NCBI GenBank assembly: GCA_031413635.1
Contig: JANOFM010000287.1
Coordinates: forward strand, 1 to 27,288
Direction: 5' to 3'
From: SZUA-430 sp031413635
GTDB taxonomy: Bacteria > Pseudomonadota > Alphaproteobacteria > Micropepsales > Micropepsaceae
Length of the DNA: 27,288 nt
Both the position numbers and the translations under genes were made by a program. Positions 7,961-14,679 of the stretch are shown in pieces (the first letter of the stretch is position 1; each line of letters begins with the position of its first letter). The notes under the pieces were generated by a model. That model was not told the DNA's origin. It did no database searches and saw only the letters and a list, made by a program, of their open reading frames with translations.

Positions 7961-8709
7961 GAGGCGGATCGTGTCCTTTTCGGATCGAGGGTTTGACGCG
8001 CGCATTCGAGATCGGCCGGCGTATCGACGCCGAGCGGCACCGCATCGACGATGCGCACGCCAATCGTCATGCCGGCTTCCAGCGCCCGCAACTGTTCGAG
8101 CTTTTCGCGCTTTTCAAGCGGCGATGGCGGCATCGCGACAAACCGCTCCAACGCCCCACGCCGGTAGGCATAAATGCCGATGTGATGATAAAGCGGACCC
8201 TCGCCCCAAGGCGCGGTCGCCCGCGTGAAATAAAGCGCGCGCCCTTGGCTGCGACCGGCAAGCGCCACCACCGCCTTCGTCACGTTGGGATTCGTTCGTT
8301 CGCTTGGTTCGCGAATTTCCGTTGCAAGCGTTGCGATATCGACCGCCGTATCGCCGAGCGGCGCAAGCGCGGCACCGATCAGCGCGGGATCGAGCGTCGG
8401 CAAATCGCCTTGCAGATTGACGATGACGTCGTGGCGTCCACCGGAATCGAGCTTGCACATCGCCTCGAAGATGCGGTCGGAGCCCGATGGATGATCGGGA
8501 TCGGTCAACACCGCCTCGCCGCCCGCCCGCACGATCGCCTCGACAATTTCAGGTTCCGCCGCCGCCACTGCGACACGCCCGACCTTCGCTTCCATCGCGC
8601 GCCGCCAGACATGGACGATCATCGGCTGGCCATGGATGTCAGCAAGCGGCTTGCCCGGCAGTCGCGTCGAGGCCATGCGGGCCGGGATCAGGATTAGTGG
8701 ATCGCTCAT
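7957..8709 (-). CDS. kdsB: 3-deoxy-manno-octulosonate cytidylyltransferase
   Basis: Activates KDO to CMP-KDO for the inner core of lipopolysaccharide, so the organism makes a Gram-negative outer membrane. The 250 residues include the nucleotide-binding signature ILIPARMASTRLPGKPL (6-22), the DHPSGSDRI segment (72-80) and NLQGDLPTLDP (98-108). The last of these reads QGDLP where many enterobacterial enzymes have QGDEP. It is first in a two-gene unit with pheA and diverges from the cytochrome gene. No convincing Shine-Dalgarno is visible before the ATG. Confidence 0.95.
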   Translation of the reverse strand: MSDPLILIPARMASTRLPGKPLADIHGQPMIVHVWRRAMEAKVGRVAVAAAEPEIVEAIVRAGGEAVLTDPDHPSGSDRIFEAMCKLDSGGRHDVIVNLQGDLPTLDPALIGAALAPLGDTAVDIATLATEIREPSERTNPNVTKAVVALAGRSQGRALYFTRATAPWGEGPLYHHIGIYAYRRGALERFVAMPPSPLEKREKLEQLRALEAGMTIGVRIVDAVPLGVDTPADLECARQTLDPKRTRSAS

Positions 8710-8727
8710 ATCGCTCGGTGTGTTTTT

Positions 8728-8762
8728 GCCTTCTGTCGACGTGTTCTAGCCTTCTGTCGACG
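8728..8762. repeat. Two 14-bp direct repeats, 21 bp apart, between kdsB and cycM
   Basis: GCCTTCTGTCGACG occurs exactly at 8728-8741 and again at 8749-8762, a 21-bp period (about two helical turns). The copies lie 18-52 bp upstream of the kdsB ATG and just upstream of a TAAAAT (8765-8770) that could serve as a -10 for cycM. The exactness and spacing suggest a tandem operator. A local duplication without function is possible. Confidence 0.5.
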
Positions 8763-8764
8763 CC

Positions 8765-8770
8765 TAAAAT
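8765..8770 (+). promoter_or_regulatory. Possible -10 element for cycM
   Basis: TAAAAT lies 138 bp before the cycM ATG, with TGTTCT at 8742-8747 as a poor -35 at 17-bp spacing. The second copy of the 14-bp repeat would fall in the spacer. A weak call made mainly from position. Confidence 0.25.
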
Positions 8771-8907
8771 GCGACGTTCCGCCGCAATGACCCGAAAGTC
8801 ACCGCCGCTATTGTCGCGCCGCCTTCGATTTCGAGCCGCATGCGCCGCGCTCCCCGTGGTTTCAGCATCGGATCCGCCACAAGCCTGTCAGCGTCAAGGA
8901 TTGCACT

Positions 8908-9606
8908 ATGGATTCCTTCGAGTGGAACAAGATCTTCGGTGCGGTTCTCGGCACCGCATTGTTCGTCGTCGTACTCTACATCGGCGTCGAAGGCTTGATG
9001 GAGCCTGAGAAAGCAGCAAAGCCCGGCATGGACGTAGCCGTGGTCGAAGAAAACGGCTCGAACGGTGAAACGCCTGTCGTCGAAGTCGCCCCCGATTGGG
9101 GCACGCTTCTGCCAGCAGCCGACGTCGCAGTCGGCGAAAATGTGCACAAGCGCTGTCTGCAATGCCACGACTTCTCGAATGGCGGTCCCAACAAGATCGG
9201 CCCCAATCTATGGGGCATCGTCGGCGCCAAGCACGCGCAAACGGCGGGCTTTACGTACTCGACCGCCCTGCAGGCACAGGCAGGCAAAATGTGGGGCTAT
9301 GACGAACTCGATCAATTCTTGAAAAATCCGAAAGTCGCCGTACCGGGCACCAAGATGGCGTTCGCCGGACTGTCGAAACAGCAAGACCGCGTGAATTTGA
9401 TCGCCTATTTACGCACGCTCTCCGCTTCGCCGTTCGCGATTCCGGCACCAAATCCGGCCGCTCCGCCCACCCCGGCAGCCCCGGCCGAAGGTGCGCCGGC
9501 TGAAGGTGCCGTCGGCGAACCCGCCGGCGAACTCCAAGCGCCGCCGCCGGGCACCGCGCCAGCATCACCACCGGTGCCCGCGGCACCGACAGGCAGCGAG
9601 CACTAG
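8908..9606 (+). CDS. cycM: Membrane-anchored c-type cytochrome (CycM-like)
   Basis: Electron carrier of the respiratory chain, tethered to the inner membrane with its haem domain in the periplasm. The 232 residues comprise an uncleaved signal anchor (about 9-29), an acidic linker, a class I cytochrome c domain with haem motif CLQCH (Cys83, Cys86, His87) and a Met ligand in GTKMAF (Met150), and a low-complexity Pro/Ala/Glu/Gly tail (174-232). AAGGA at 8896-8900 is a good ribosome site 7 bp before the ATG. In rhizobia, CycM-like cytochromes pass electrons to terminal oxidases. The cytochrome family is certain; the exact redox partner is not. Confidence 0.9.
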   Translation: MDSFEWNKIFGAVLGTALFVVVLYIGVEGLMEPEKAAKPGMDVAVVEENGSNGETPVVEVAPDWGTLLPAADVAVGENVHKRCLQCHDFSNGGPNKIGPNLWGIVGAKHAQTAGFTYSTALQAQAGKMWGYDELDQFLKNPKVAVPGTKMAFAGLSKQQDRVNLIAYLRTLSASPFAIPAPNPAAPPTPAAPAEGAPAEGAVGEPAGELQAPPPGTAPASPPVPAAPTGSEH

Positions 9607-9614
9607 CCGAATTC

Positions 9615-10553
9615 ATGCCCCAAGGCGCATTGCTGTTCCAACCGGCCGGTTTCCCTCACCAGCCATGGACGGACCATTTGCGTCGTATGATGCCCGAGCT
9701 CGACATCCGCACCGAGGATGACGAAGCGCGTCGCAACGACATCGTCTATTGTGTCGCTTGGAAGCCAAAGCGCGGCAGTCTGCGCGGTTTCACGAATTTG
9801 AAGGTCGTCTTTTCGATGGGCGCCGGTGTCGACGGCATCGTCGCCGATCCCACATACCCAGCCCATGTTCCCCTGTCGCGCGTTGTCGACGACACCCTCG
9901 CCCAGTCGATGACCGAATACGTCGTGCTCAACGTGCTCGCCTGGCATCGCCGTCAGCGCGACTTGGACGCCCTGCAAAAATTAAAGAAATGGCGACCGAT
10001 TTCCGCTCCGCGTGCCGAGCATGTTCGTGTCGGAATCCTTGGCTTCGGCGAACTGGGCCAAGCCGCGGCAATCGCGCTCAAAGCTCTCAACTATCGACTC
10101 TCCGGCTGGAGCGCCTCGACGAAGCAAATCCCGGGCGTAAAAAGTTTCGCCGGCCAAGCCGGACTAGCGCCGTTCCTATCGCAAACCGATATCCTTGTGT
10201 GCTTGCTGCCGTTGACGCCCGCGACAAGCGGAATCCTGAACGCGAGCACGTTCGCACAACTTCCCAAGGGCGCTTGCATCGTCAACTGCGCGCGCGGCGG
10301 ACACGTAATCGAAGCGGACTTGATCGCGGCGCTCGACTCCGGCCACCTGCACGGCGCCACACTCGATGTCTTTCAAACGGAACCGCTGCCCGAGGCGAGC
10401 CCGCTATGGGCGCACCCCAAGGTCGTCGTCACGCCCCATGTGGCTGCGGCCACCGATCGAGAAGCCTTCATGCGCCACGTCGCCGGCACCATCCGCCGCA
10501 TGGATCGGAACCTCCCACCCGAAAACTTAGTCGACTTCGCGCGCGGCTACTGA
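9615..10553 (+). CDS. ghrA: D-isomer 2-hydroxyacid dehydrogenase, GhrA-type glyoxylate/hydroxypyruvate reductase
   Basis: NAD(P)H-dependent cytoplasmic reductase, likely acting on glyoxylate, hydroxypyruvate or a similar 2-keto acid. It has 312 residues, the same length as E. coli GhrA. The Rossmann motif is GFGELG (143-148). The catalytic triad of the family is visible as Arg227 (NCARGGH), Glu256 (FQTEPLP) and His275 (VTPHVAAATD). It starts 8 bp after the cycM stop, so it is probably co-transcribed with it, although the functions are unrelated. The last 7 bp overlap the convergent NlpC/P60 gene. Substrate choice within the family is uncertain. Confidence 0.88.
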   Translation: MPQGALLFQPAGFPHQPWTDHLRRMMPELDIRTEDDEARRNDIVYCVAWKPKRGSLRGFTNLKVVFSMGAGVDGIVADPTYPAHVPLSRVVDDTLAQSMTEYVVLNVLAWHRRQRDLDALQKLKKWRPISAPRAEHVRVGILGFGELGQAAAIALKALNYRLSGWSASTKQIPGVKSFAGQAGLAPFLSQTDILVCLLPLTPATSGILNASTFAQLPKGACIVNCARGGHVIEADLIAALDSGHLHGATLDVFQTEPLPEASPLWAHPKVVVTPHVAAATDREAFMRHVAGTIRRMDRNLPPENLVDFARGY

Positions 10554-11401
10554 GCGTTCAGTCTCCGCACGGATGTCACCGCACTGCCCGCCGACCGGTT
10601 GCGCCCAACAACATCGGCGAGCTTTTCCCTCGCCACCATCATGCAATGCGAGTTCGCATGCAGCAGCGTCTCGTCGTCGCACATCATGCCGACGTGATCG
10701 GACCAGAACACCAAATCGCCGCGCCGCAATGGCGCCGCAGGTCCGCCGTGCACGGCCTTCCCCAACACACGTTCCTGCATGTCGCTGTCGCGCGGCGCAT
10801 TCACGCCGCTTCGCTCAAGCGCACTCTGCACCAGGCCCGAACAATCGATCCCTTCGGGCGAACGTCCGCCCCAGAGATAAGGAACGCCGAGCAACTGTTC
10901 GGCGACCGAAACGAAATCCGCGGCAACAGTAGCCAGCGGTTCGATATGCGCAGTTGGAACGAACCCGCCTTTCGACAACGCGGCAAATTTCGGTCCTGCC
11001 GTCGAAATGGAGAGTTTCGCGTTCATCGGCAGCGAGCGAAGCGCCGGCGACTTCACGTCGGCCGCCGCATAGATGTGGCTGAACCTCGCGCTCACGCGAT
11101 GGGACGAGGCGTCATGCGGCGGTCCCAGCAATCGCCGCTCGACATAACCCACATAGCCGTCGAAGGCGCATTGACCCCACGCCCAACTGTCGTTCTCGTC
11201 GTAGACCGTGAACTGCTCGCCGAATAGAATTTGCGTCTCGAGCCGGGAAGTCGCCGAAGGGGTCGCGCGCAGAGCGATAAGTCCTCGATCGGCGGCAAGG
11301 ACATTTCCCTCGACGTAACGCGGCGCGCGAACGACATCTTTCAAATGCGCCGCCGCGATGTCGCTTCGCGCCGGCGTCAAGCGCGCGTCGAACTCAGGCA
11401 T
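10547..11401 (-). CDS. SH3-NlpC/P60 family cysteine peptidase, probably murein-peptide gamma-D-glutamyl endopeptidase
   Basis: Likely cleaves the D-Glu to meso-diaminopimelate bond of free murein peptides. The 284 residues have no signal peptide or membrane helix, so the protein should be cytoplasmic. A bacterial SH3-like region (about 40-92, GYVGYVERRLL), a second SH3-like stretch (about 105-155) and a C-terminal NlpC/P60 domain are seen. The catalytic Cys187 is in DCSGLV, His236 in SDHVGM and a third polar residue, His248, in LLHANS. The architecture resembles YkfC-type dipeptidyl-peptidase VI. It overlaps the aminopeptidase gene by 8 bp, implying coupled translation. Family certain; substrate inferred. 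Confidence 0.87.
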   Translation of the reverse strand: MPEFDARLTPARSDIAAAHLKDVVRAPRYVEGNVLAADRGLIALRATPSATSRLETQILFGEQFTVYDENDSWAWGQCAFDGYVGYVERRLLGPPHDASSHRVSARFSHIYAAADVKSPALRSLPMNAKLSISTAGPKFAALSKGGFVPTAHIEPLATVAADFVSVAEQLLGVPYLWGGRSPEGIDCSGLVQSALERSGVNAPRDSDMQERVLGKAVHGGPAAPLRRGDLVFWSDHVGMMCDDETLLHANSHCMMVAREKLADVVGRNRSAGSAVTSVRRLNAQ

Positions 11402-12806
11402 AGCGCGCTTTCAGCATGGCAAAGATCGCACGAACGGCTTGGGCTTCGCCCCCGAGCGGCCGCCCGGGCTTTGCGCGATCGGTCCACGCCGCGATGTCGA
11501 AATGCACGAATGATTTCGCCTTCTCGACAAAATGCTCGAGAAACAACGCCGCCGTGATCGCGCCGGCATTCGGACTGTCGGGATTGTTGGTGAGATCGGC
11601 GACTTTGCCTTCGACCAACCCGCGATAACCGCGCCACAAGGGCAGCCGCCACATCGCATCCGCCTCGCGCTCCGAGGCGCGCATCAAGTCCGCGGCCAAA
11701 GCATCGTCATGGGTGAAGAACGGCGGCAGATCGAACCCGGTCGCAACCCGCGCCGCGCCCGTCAATGTCGCCATACAAATCAAAAGTTCGGGCGTCTGCG
11801 AATCTGCCTCGGCCAGTGCGTCGGCTAGAACCAAGCGTCCCTCCGCGTCCGTATTGCCGACCTCGACCGTCAACCCCTGCCTGCTTTTGATCACGTCGCC
11901 CGGCCGGTAGGCGTCGCCCGAAATGCTGTTCTCCACCGCCGGAATCAGCACGCGCAACTGAACCGGCACCTTGGCATCCATGATCATGCCGGCAATGGCC
12001 AATACCGCGGCCGCACCGCCCATGTCCTTCTTCATCGTCGCCATGCCGCTCGCGGGTTTGATGTCGAGCCCACCGGAATCGAAGCACACGCCCTTGCCGA
12101 CCAGAGTCACGCGCGGCCGCGAGCGATCACCCCAATTGATGTCGATCAAACGCGGCGCACGCGACGACCCGGCACCGACCGTCCAGATCATCGGATAATT
12201 TTGATTGAGTAGCTCGCGTCCTTCGATGACGCTCATTTGCGCGCCATGGTCGCGTGCAACGCCATGGGCCGCATGCGCAAGTTCCGCCGGTCCCATCTCG
12301 TTGGCCGGCGTGTTGATCAGATCGCGCGCCAGAAAAACTCCCGATGCCACGCGCAAGACATTTTCGCGATCCGAACCGTTGGGCCACACGAGGACCTGAC
12401 GCATCGTCGTGCGTTCTTTCGCTTTGAAGCGCGTGAACGCATAAGTCCCCATCGCCCACGCCAGCGCGAGCTTATTGCCGTCATGCGCCTGAGGCGCCAA
12501 CGCATAGGCATATGCGCCAGGTGGCAGCAGCGCCGGAAAAGCAGCCGAGGCGAACACGTCCTCGTCGCTGCCCAAACCCAGCACCGCGCCGGCAAGCGAG
12601 CCGTCGCTTCCGGGCAGAAGCTGAAACTTACCGGCCGCCGCTGTGAACCCGCCTGCGCGCAACCACTTGGCGTGGCGTTCCAACGGACCCGCCAACGCGC
12701 TTTCCAACGGACCCGCCAACGCGCTTTCGAGCATTGCTTGGGAAACGGCATAAAGCGGAACGGCGTCGCTCGACGCCGTGGTTGAAAACAGCTCTGCGAT
12801 GTTCAT
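11394..12806 (-). CDS. Leucyl aminopeptidase family protein (M17)
   Basis: Cytoplasmic di-metal aminopeptidase that removes N-terminal residues from small peptides. The C-terminal catalytic domain is intact: VGKGVCFDSGG (236-246; Lys238, Asp243), Lys250, MKKDMGG (Asp261) and the family signature NTDAEGRLVLADAL (318-331; Asp320, Glu322, Arg324). The 470 residues are usual for the family, and the N-terminal domain is divergent. Residues 27-42 are two copies of the octapeptide ESALAGPL, from an exact 24-bp tandem repeat. It is followed by the overlapping NlpC/P60 gene, pairing two peptidases. I do not assign a symbol because PepA and PepB-type paralogues cannot be told apart here. Confidence 0.93.
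   Translation of the reverse strand: MNIAELFSTTASSDAVPLYAVSQAMLESALAGPLESALAGPLERHAKWLRAGGFTAAAGKFQLLPGSDGSLAGAVLGLGSDEDVFASAAFPALLPPGAYAYALAPQAHDGNKLALAWAMGTYAFTRFKAKERTTMRQVLVWPNGSDRENVLRVASGVFLARDLINTPANEMGPAELAHAAHGVARDHGAQMSVIEGRELLNQNYPMIWTVGAGSSRAPRLIDINWGDRSRPRVTLVGKGVCFDSGGLDIKPASGMATMKKDMGGAAAVLAIAGMIMDAKVPVQLRVLIPAVENSISGDAYRPGDVIKSRQGLTVEVGNTDAEGRLVLADALAEADSQTPELLICMATLTGAARVATGFDLPPFFTHDDALAADLMRASEREADAMWRLPLWRGYRGLVEGKVADLTNNPDSPNAGAITAALFLEHFVEKAKSFVHFDIAAWTDRAKPGRPLGGEAQAVRAIFAMLKARYA
12680..12727. repeat. 24-bp perfect tandem duplication inside the M17 aminopeptidase gene
   Basis: The 24 bases at 12680-12703 are repeated exactly at 12704-12727, in frame, duplicating an eight-residue helix-like segment near the protein N-terminus. 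Identical copies at DNA level suggest a recent slippage event or a contractible repeat. Confidence 0.9.
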
Positions 12807-12876
12807 GTCGACCGGCGTGAGGAGTGGATCCGGCGCGCAGTCTACGCGTTCGCTTCGCGCCTCGGCAACCTCATGG

Positions 12877-13476
12877 TCAATGGACGTGTTGCGGCAAAGC
12901 GAGCGCTGTCATCGCCAACAGTGCGAAGGCCGAAGCGTAATAGCCAACGGCGGCGCCCGCCGCGACCGCGCTAGAGCCCAGCAACAGCAGTGCCGCCAAC
13001 ACCGCGACGATTGCCGCACCGCGCGCGAATATATTGGCCTGATACTGATCGACCCGCCGGAAAAGAACACCCGCCGAGAACAAGACGACCGCCATTGCAG
13101 GCGGGACCATCGGCTTGATCGTCAACTGCAACCCCAAAGCATCGGTCACGATCATCGCGCAGGTCAGATTGATCGCGACGATCTGCGCCAGATTGAGCGC
13201 GAGAAACGCGCGCCGCATTCCCATTTCCGTCAATGTCCGGCTCTGCCACATGGCAAACGCCACGCCAGCGACCGCAATGACCGCGGCGATGTTGGCGATC
13301 ATCAACACGGTCGCCGCACGCGTACCGATCACCGTCGTGTTGCCGAATGCATCCCATTGCACGACAAACCGGCGCGGCAGCACGTGATAGTAGTGCGTCA
13401 CCAGCGCAGTCGGCAGAAACCCGAGAGCGACGGTCGTCGCGTAGCTAATCAACGGCTGTCTGTGCAAGCAAGTCAA
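12877..13476 (-). CDS. Multi-pass membrane protein with DUF1648-like segment
   Basis: An integral inner-membrane protein of unknown role (199 residues). It has about five or six hydrophobic helices, beginning near residues 10-25, 55-80, 90-110, 120-140, 150-170 and 175-192. Residues 28-45 (HYYHVLPRRFVVQWDAFG) match the LP-x-H/Q-W-x-x-G pattern of DUF1648, a domain found in SdpI-like membrane proteins. The start is a TTG at 13476 with no good ribosome site, 8 bp after the upstream stop, so translational coupling to the TAXI protein gene is likely. The start and family are both only moderately sure. Confidence 0.7.
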   Translation of the reverse strand: MTCLHRQPLISYATTVALGFLPTALVTHYYHVLPRRFVVQWDAFGNTTVIGTRAATVLMIANIAAVIAVAGVAFAMWQSRTLTEMGMRRAFLALNLAQIVAINLTCAMIVTDALGLQLTIKPMVPPAMAVVLFSAGVLFRRVDQYQANIFARGAAIVAVLAALLLLGSSAVAAGAAVGYYASAFALLAMTALALPQHVH

Positions 13477-13484
13477 TGCTCAGT

Positions 13485-14504
13485 CTACCGGTCGGCCTCG
13501 GCATAAAAGCGCCGAGCCCCGTCGTGCACCGGCAACGGCAGATTCTCCGCGGCTCGCTCCGCCTTGATTGAGTCTGCAAGGGCGCCAAGTCTCTTCAACT
13601 CGGCGCGGTTCGCCGGATTCCATAATGAACGCAAGATACCGTAAGCGACATCGTCGGACATATCTTTGTGAACAAGCCACACGCTTGCGACACCCAGCGT
13701 CGCCAGCGCTTTCGAACGACGATAGGTGTCGCCGGGCATCGCCACTTTGTGAATCATCGGGCTTTTCTGAACCGCTGCCGCGATGACCTTCGCATCGAGT
13801 CCAATCACACGCGCCTGTCCGCGCCGTAAAAGCCCATCGACCGAACGGATGGGCACCGAGCCGATGGTGAAATAAGCGTCGAGCTTGCCATCGCGCAAAT
13901 CTTCCGCAGCTTTTTCAGGCGACTGATGGGAAAGGTGTAAGCGCCCGGTTGAAATGCGAGCGGTGGCGAGGACCATTCGCACGGTAAAATTCGTGGCCGA
14001 CTTCGCGCTGTCGATGCCGACCCGTTTCCCTTTGAGATCGCCAAGCCGCTTGATGCCCGAGCGCGATGCGACGACCAGATGCAGTGTCTCGTCGTGCAGC
14101 CGGGCCAACGCGCGCAAGTTCTTCAACGCGCCGTAACTTTTGAACGGTCCAGTGCCTTCGAATGCGGCGCGCGCGATATCGCCCTGCACGATGGCCGATT
14201 TCACGCGACCGCTGCTCACCGAAATGGCATTGGCGATCGAACCGCTTGAGGATCGCGACGTGGCGATCAATCCCTTCGGCCCACACACGCCCTCTTCGTC
14301 GCAGCGCGCAAGCCCAGGCGGGTTACTGATGATGCGCGCGACAGTTTCGCCGACGCGCAAATAGCTTCCCGAGATGGGCCCGGTTGCGATCTGAATCGAG
14401 ATGCGTTGCGATTCCGGCGGCATTTGCGCGAACAAAGGCATCGTAGCCGACGCGACGATCAGGGTCGCGGCCACTCCCTCGAGCAATCGACGCACGCTTA
14501 TCAT
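13485..14504 (-). CDS. TAXI-family (TRAP-type) periplasmic solute-binding protein
   Basis: Periplasmic ligand-binding protein of the TAXI group, whose members usually feed dicarboxylate- or amino-acid-like solutes to TRAP permeases. From the ATG at 14504 it has 339 residues with a signal peptide (MISVRRLLEG through about residue 27). TAXI hallmarks are the TGPISGSYLRVGETVARII start, SGSIANAISVSSGRVKSAIVQGDIA, and LKGKRVGIDSAKSATNF in the second lobe. A two-cysteine insert (RCDEEGVCGPKG) lies near residue 70. A GTG at 14513 could be the start, but a purine-rich AAGAGG is better placed for the ATG. No TRAP permease gene is in the window. Confidence 0.82.
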   Translation of the reverse strand: MISVRRLLEGVAATLIVASATMPLFAQMPPESQRISIQIATGPISGSYLRVGETVARIISNPPGLARCDEEGVCGPKGLIATSRSSSGSIANAISVSSGRVKSAIVQGDIARAAFEGTGPFKSYGALKNLRALARLHDETLHLVVASRSGIKRLGDLKGKRVGIDSAKSATNFTVRMVLATARISTGRLHLSHQSPEKAAEDLRDGKLDAYFTIGSVPIRSVDGLLRRGQARVIGLDAKVIAAAVQKSPMIHKVAMPGDTYRRSKALATLGVASVWLVHKDMSDDVAYGILRSLWNPANRAELKRLGALADSIKAERAAENLPLPVHDGARRFYAEADR

Positions 14505-14562
14505 CTGACCCACGACCTCTTCGCGTTCTTATACGCCTGCCGCTTCAGATCGCGAAAGCGCG

Positions 14563-14577
14563 TTAACTCGCGATTAT
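14563..14577. promoter_or_regulatory. CtrA-like site between TAXI gene and tadD
   Basis: TTAA-CTCGCGA-TTAT matches 7 of 8 fixed bases of TTAA-N7-TTAA. It lies 103 bp upstream of the tadD ATG in the divergent gap. CtrA binding is inferred from the pattern and from the similar sites at the other pilus promoters. Confidence 0.45.
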
Positions 14578-14679
14578 GCTTAAACATTTGTTATCCGCTT
14601 TGAGGCGAAATTAGGTCCGCGTTTTACAAGAGCGGCTATCCGTCCGACGCACGGCCGCTTCGACCTTGCGAGGGTTCAC

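Noticed and set aside
9749..11227. 492-codon plus-strand open frame
   Set aside because: It overlaps ghrA in another frame and NlpC/P60 on the other strand; both have intact catalytic motifs. Composition is Arg-rich shadow.
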